From assembly GCF_018390735.1 (NCBI RefSeq), contig NZ_JAHBCL010000001.1:240441-304440 (forward strand): a stretch of 64,000 bases of DNA, in the 5' to 3' direction. The first letter of the stretch is position 1. Every line of letters starts with the position of its first letter. Below the pieces are notes generated by a model that was given only the letters and a program-made list of their open reading frames with translations, did not search any database and was not told the DNA's origin. The position numbers were made by a program, and so were the translations under genes. The DNA comes from Fusibacter paucivorans. Its GTDB lineage: Bacteria; Bacillota; Clostridia; Peptostreptococcales; Acidaminobacteraceae. Positions 61,598 through 64,000 of this stretch are shown one piece after another.

Positions 61598-64000
61598 TTA
61601 TTTATTTACGACATTTTCAATAAAACGTCTCAAATAGGATGCACACTCTGCACGCGTGATTACTGTTTTAGGATGAAGCATATGCAATGCATCCCCTGTT
61701 ACAACCCCCGCAGCGGATAAGTGATCAATAGAATCTTTTGCCCAAAAGCTAATGATGCCACTGTCTTCATATATGCCGTTATCATCTGTTTCATTAAGCT
61801 CAAAGCCTTTGTAATCCGCAAACTGCGAAAGAATGACAGCCATTTCTTCACGTGTAATGAGATCCTTTGGTGCAAAGATACCATTGCCGCGCCCACTGAT
61901 AATGCCTGCCTGTAGCGCCCATGTTAAGTAGGGCTCATACCATGAGCCAGCTGCGACATCGATAAAACCAGCGCGTCCATATTTTGTCGCATCGATTCCA
62001 CTTAATTTACCGATAACCGTGACAAACATTGCTCGTGTTAACGCTTCATCCGGTGCAAAGATATCGACATCGGTTCCGCTAAATAATTTTCTTGCTGAAA
62101 CAAACAAGATGTCCTCTTTAGCCACATGTGTTTCGATATCCTTGAAGCTAACGCGGTTCAATTTAAACCAGTAAGATTTACCTTCTTCAGAGCGCCATTT
62201 AAGTTCGTCGTCAGTGATCGCAGAAAATTTTACGACCTTTTCTGTTTCATCTTCTGTATAATACGGCAGCAGCATTGTTTGTATCTCGGGATCTTCAAGA
62301 TCGGAATCTAAATTGACCACTTGCGCAGTACTCTTATCGGCATTCGCCACGATCCTCTCAGCCACCGCATCGTTTTCAATGTGTATGATCGTTGCATTTA
62401 AATCGCTGCCGCTGATTTTGTCTTTTTTCTTCTTGTCATGATCATTCTCAGGTCTTTGTGTTGAGACAATGGCATACGTTGAAAAACGATCGGTTTCAAA
62501 CCTTATTTTCGTGCCGTTATCAATGACTTGAGACGGTAAAACCTCCAGTTCACCATTGTGCTCACGTACAATTTTATACGTAAAATTTCCTTGTATCTCA
62601 GATGGAATGCTAAGTGTTATAAACACGGGCTGCTGTACATTATTGATACTCTCTGTTGCTTCGGTTGATGCTCCAAGAACTGTCGTGGTAACGATTTTCT
62701 CAAGTGCAATATCCAAGAATGCCAGTGTAGCCGTTGGTGCTATTTGCTGCACTTCATCGGCACATTTCACCTCCGTCGCATCTTTTTCTTCGACGATCAT
62801 TTTAACCATGACATCAACCGTTGTGTTTGGGTTTTGAGACGTTGCAACTTCAAGGCTTAAATCGACGGCATTCAGTAGATTGCTCTCTTCGACATCTGTT
62901 TGAATTTCGCCTTTGCTTTCGACGACGCCTACAAAACTTGAATTTACAATCTTGATGGCAAATTCATTGTTGCCTTCATCTCCTAGTGAGACAGTTACGG
63001 TCGCTTCACTTTTGTCCTGCGGCAACATGACGTCAAATGAGGTTTTGTCTTCTGATAGTGAAACCGTTCCAACTGTGGTAGACACTTTTATGATTTCAGG
63101 CGTTGCATTCATTAACGGCGTCACTTTTAGTTTGACAAAGTAATCTTTGCCATTCTCTGTATAGTTTGCTTTGACAATCACATTTTGCTGATTCGAAATG
63201 GTTTTGTCTGCAACGGTTGATATGGTTTCACTGCTTTCGGCTGTATCAGCTGCACCTTTTGAAATCACTTCTACTTTATAATCGAAAATGCTGATTTCGC
63301 TGTCCGGGATAATGGTTTTCATTGCTGTTTTGAATTGCCAGTTGTCTTTTCCGCCAAAAGATTCAGATTTATTGCCGGCACGGTCTGTGACAAACCCTTC
63401 ATCTACTGTTAAATAGTACGCTGTTGTATCTGTCAGCATTTCCGGCAGCGTAATGATCACGTGCTTGTTCTCATCCGCCAGTTTTACCCGATTATTGCTG
63501 CTGTGTATTTGCCATACCTTTGCGTCTGTCAGAAGATTGTAAATCGTTAAATAGCCGTCACCCTTCAGAAGTGGTTCATCTGACGAAAAACGGATGATTG
63601 GGTTCGCACTTTGATCTTCTGAAAGGTTTACAGGTGATAAATCCATCATATTTGGCAAAGTCTGATCAATTTTAACTTTGTAGGTAATGATATTGCTCTC
63701 AATGTCGCTACCACTGATGCATTTAAATTGGTATATTGCATTGGTTTCGCCATCAATTGCGTACGTATTGTCCACCAGCGTCTTATAAGCACCTCCGTCG
63801 ATACTCACCATGAAAGTCGTGTCTGAAATCTGAGTGGTTGTGTTTCCAAGTGTGAAGATAACATTTCCATTCGTCCATGTGTCCGAGGTATAAGCTTCAC
63901 CATCGGAAGTTCCCTTGTTCGCTGATACCGCTAGAGCAGGCGTTGCTTTGTCAACTTTTACGGTATAGGCGGCACTTGTCGTTGAGCGATTACCCGCATT
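61598..64000 (-). CDS. Large cell-surface protein with SLH domains (5' end outside the window)
   Basis: The minus-strand frame is open from base 64000 to the TAA at 61598, 800 residues without a start, so the gene continues to the right. The N-terminal visible part carries repeated Ig-like modules (YTVKVDKATPALAV; YKVKIDQTLP). A middle beta-rich region ends in a lysine-rich linker (HDKKKKDKISG). The last ~190 residues contain three S-layer homology motifs (FAPDEALTRAMFVTVIGKLSG; FAPKDLITREEMAVILSQFA; LHPKTVITRAECASYLRRF) that anchor proteins to pyruvylated wall polymer. It is likely an S-layer-associated adhesin or structural protein. Own terminator downstream. Confidence 0.9.
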   Translation of the reverse strand, partial: NAGNRSTTSAAYTVKVDKATPALAVSANKGTSDGEAYTSDTWTNGNVIFTLGNTTTQISDTTFMVSIDGGAYKTLVDNTYAIDGETNAIYQFKCISGSDIESNIITYKVKIDQTLPNMMDLSPVNLSEDQSANPIIRFSSDEPLLKGDGYLTIYNLLTDAKVWQIHSSNNRVKLADENKHVIITLPEMLTDTTAYYLTVDEGFVTDRAGNKSESFGGKDNWQFKTAMKTIIPDSEISIFDYKVEVISKGAADTAESSETISTVADKTISNQQNVIVKANYTENGKDYFVKLKVTPLMNATPEIIKVSTTVGTVSLSEDKTSFDVMLPQDKSEATVTVSLGDEGNNEFAIKIVNSSFVGVVESKGEIQTDVEESNLLNAVDLSLEVATSQNPNTTVDVMVKMIVEEKDATEVKCADEVQQIAPTATLAFLDIALEKIVTTTVLGASTEATESINNVQQPVFITLSIPSEIQGNFTYKIVREHNGELEVLPSQVIDNGTKIRFETDRFSTYAIVSTQRPENDHDKKKKDKISGSDLNATIIHIENDAVAERIVANADKSTAQVVNLDSDLEDPEIQTMLLPYYTEDETEKVVKFSAITDDELKWRSEEGKSYWFKLNRVSFKDIETHVAKEDILFVSARKLFSGTDVDIFAPDEALTRAMFVTVIGKLSGIDATKYGRAGFIDVAAGSWYEPYLTWALQAGIISGRGNGIFAPKDLITREEMAVILSQFADYKGFELNETDDNGIYEDSGIISFWAKDSIDHLSAAGVVTGDALHMLHPKTVITRAECASYLRRFIENVVNK

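Overview
The window looks like a chromosomal segment of a low-to-moderate G+C, spore-lineage Firmicute, most likely an anaerobic, amino-acid- or organic-acid-using member of the Clostridia. Pointers are the lysine riboswitch in front of dapA, strong AGGAGG-type ribosome sites, several TTG starts, SLH-type surface protein, Bcd/EtfAB-like genes, two sigma-54 enhancer-binding proteins and many secondary transporters for organic acids. No rRNA, tRNA, prophage, insertion sequence with transposase, or CRISPR array is visible. All taxonomy here is inference from gene content.

Layout. 0-5 kb: an OCD/LUD/DUF2000 group with a divergent AraC regulator, then a lipoprotein. 5-10 kb: BCCT transporter, dapA under a lysine riboswitch, a PAS-sigma54 activator. 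10-14 kb: an acyl-CoA oxidation operon (maoC-acd-etfB-etfA). The maoC promoter and the activator's own promoter carry near-identical operators; a separate sigma-54 promoter lies about 0.7 kb upstream of maoC. 14.5-17 kb: divergent MocR regulator and PhzF enzyme. 17-22 kb: a signalling operon (double periplasmic-binding sensor with degenerate GGDEF/EAL, response regulator, histidine kinase broken by one amber codon). 22-29 kb: envelope/glycan genes (acetyltransferase, UDP-sugar dehydrogenase, GH36-like protein, GT4 glycosyltransferase, phospholipase-like protein).

29-38 kb holds a complete catabolic unit: BKACE, hydroxyacid dehydrogenase, thiolase and a tripartite tricarboxylate transporter in one operon behind a canonical sigma-54 promoter, with its activator divergently transcribed. 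The enzymes fit oxidation of a free 3-hydroxy acid to a beta-keto acid, acetyl-CoA-dependent cleavage to acetoacetyl-CoA, and thiolysis. 38-43 kb is a GntR-controlled TRAP transporter operon with a nitrilase-family amidase and a DUF2848 protein. 43.5-47 kb carries a Tm-1-like protein, a PEP-hydrolase-like TIM barrel, and an unusual regulator that fuses the same TIM barrel to an AraC DNA-binding domain.

47-53 kb: a TPR-GGDEF diguanylate cyclase, then a catechol meta-cleavage group (XylE-type dioxygenase, XylT-type ferredoxin, DmpD-type hydrolase, IclR regulator) that is unexpected in an apparent anaerobe. 53-61 kb: an ECF sigma factor with an apparent anti-sigma remnant, two PHP phosphoesterases, an RpiR regulator and an ABC importer. 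The window ends inside a large SLH surface protein running off the right edge.

Two genome-scale patterns stand out. A 111-bp intergenic element with inverted ends occurs three times at full length (7.1, 43.4 and 61.2 kb) with several partial copies. Many intergenic regions carry short tandem duplications with unrelated 8- to 22-bp units.
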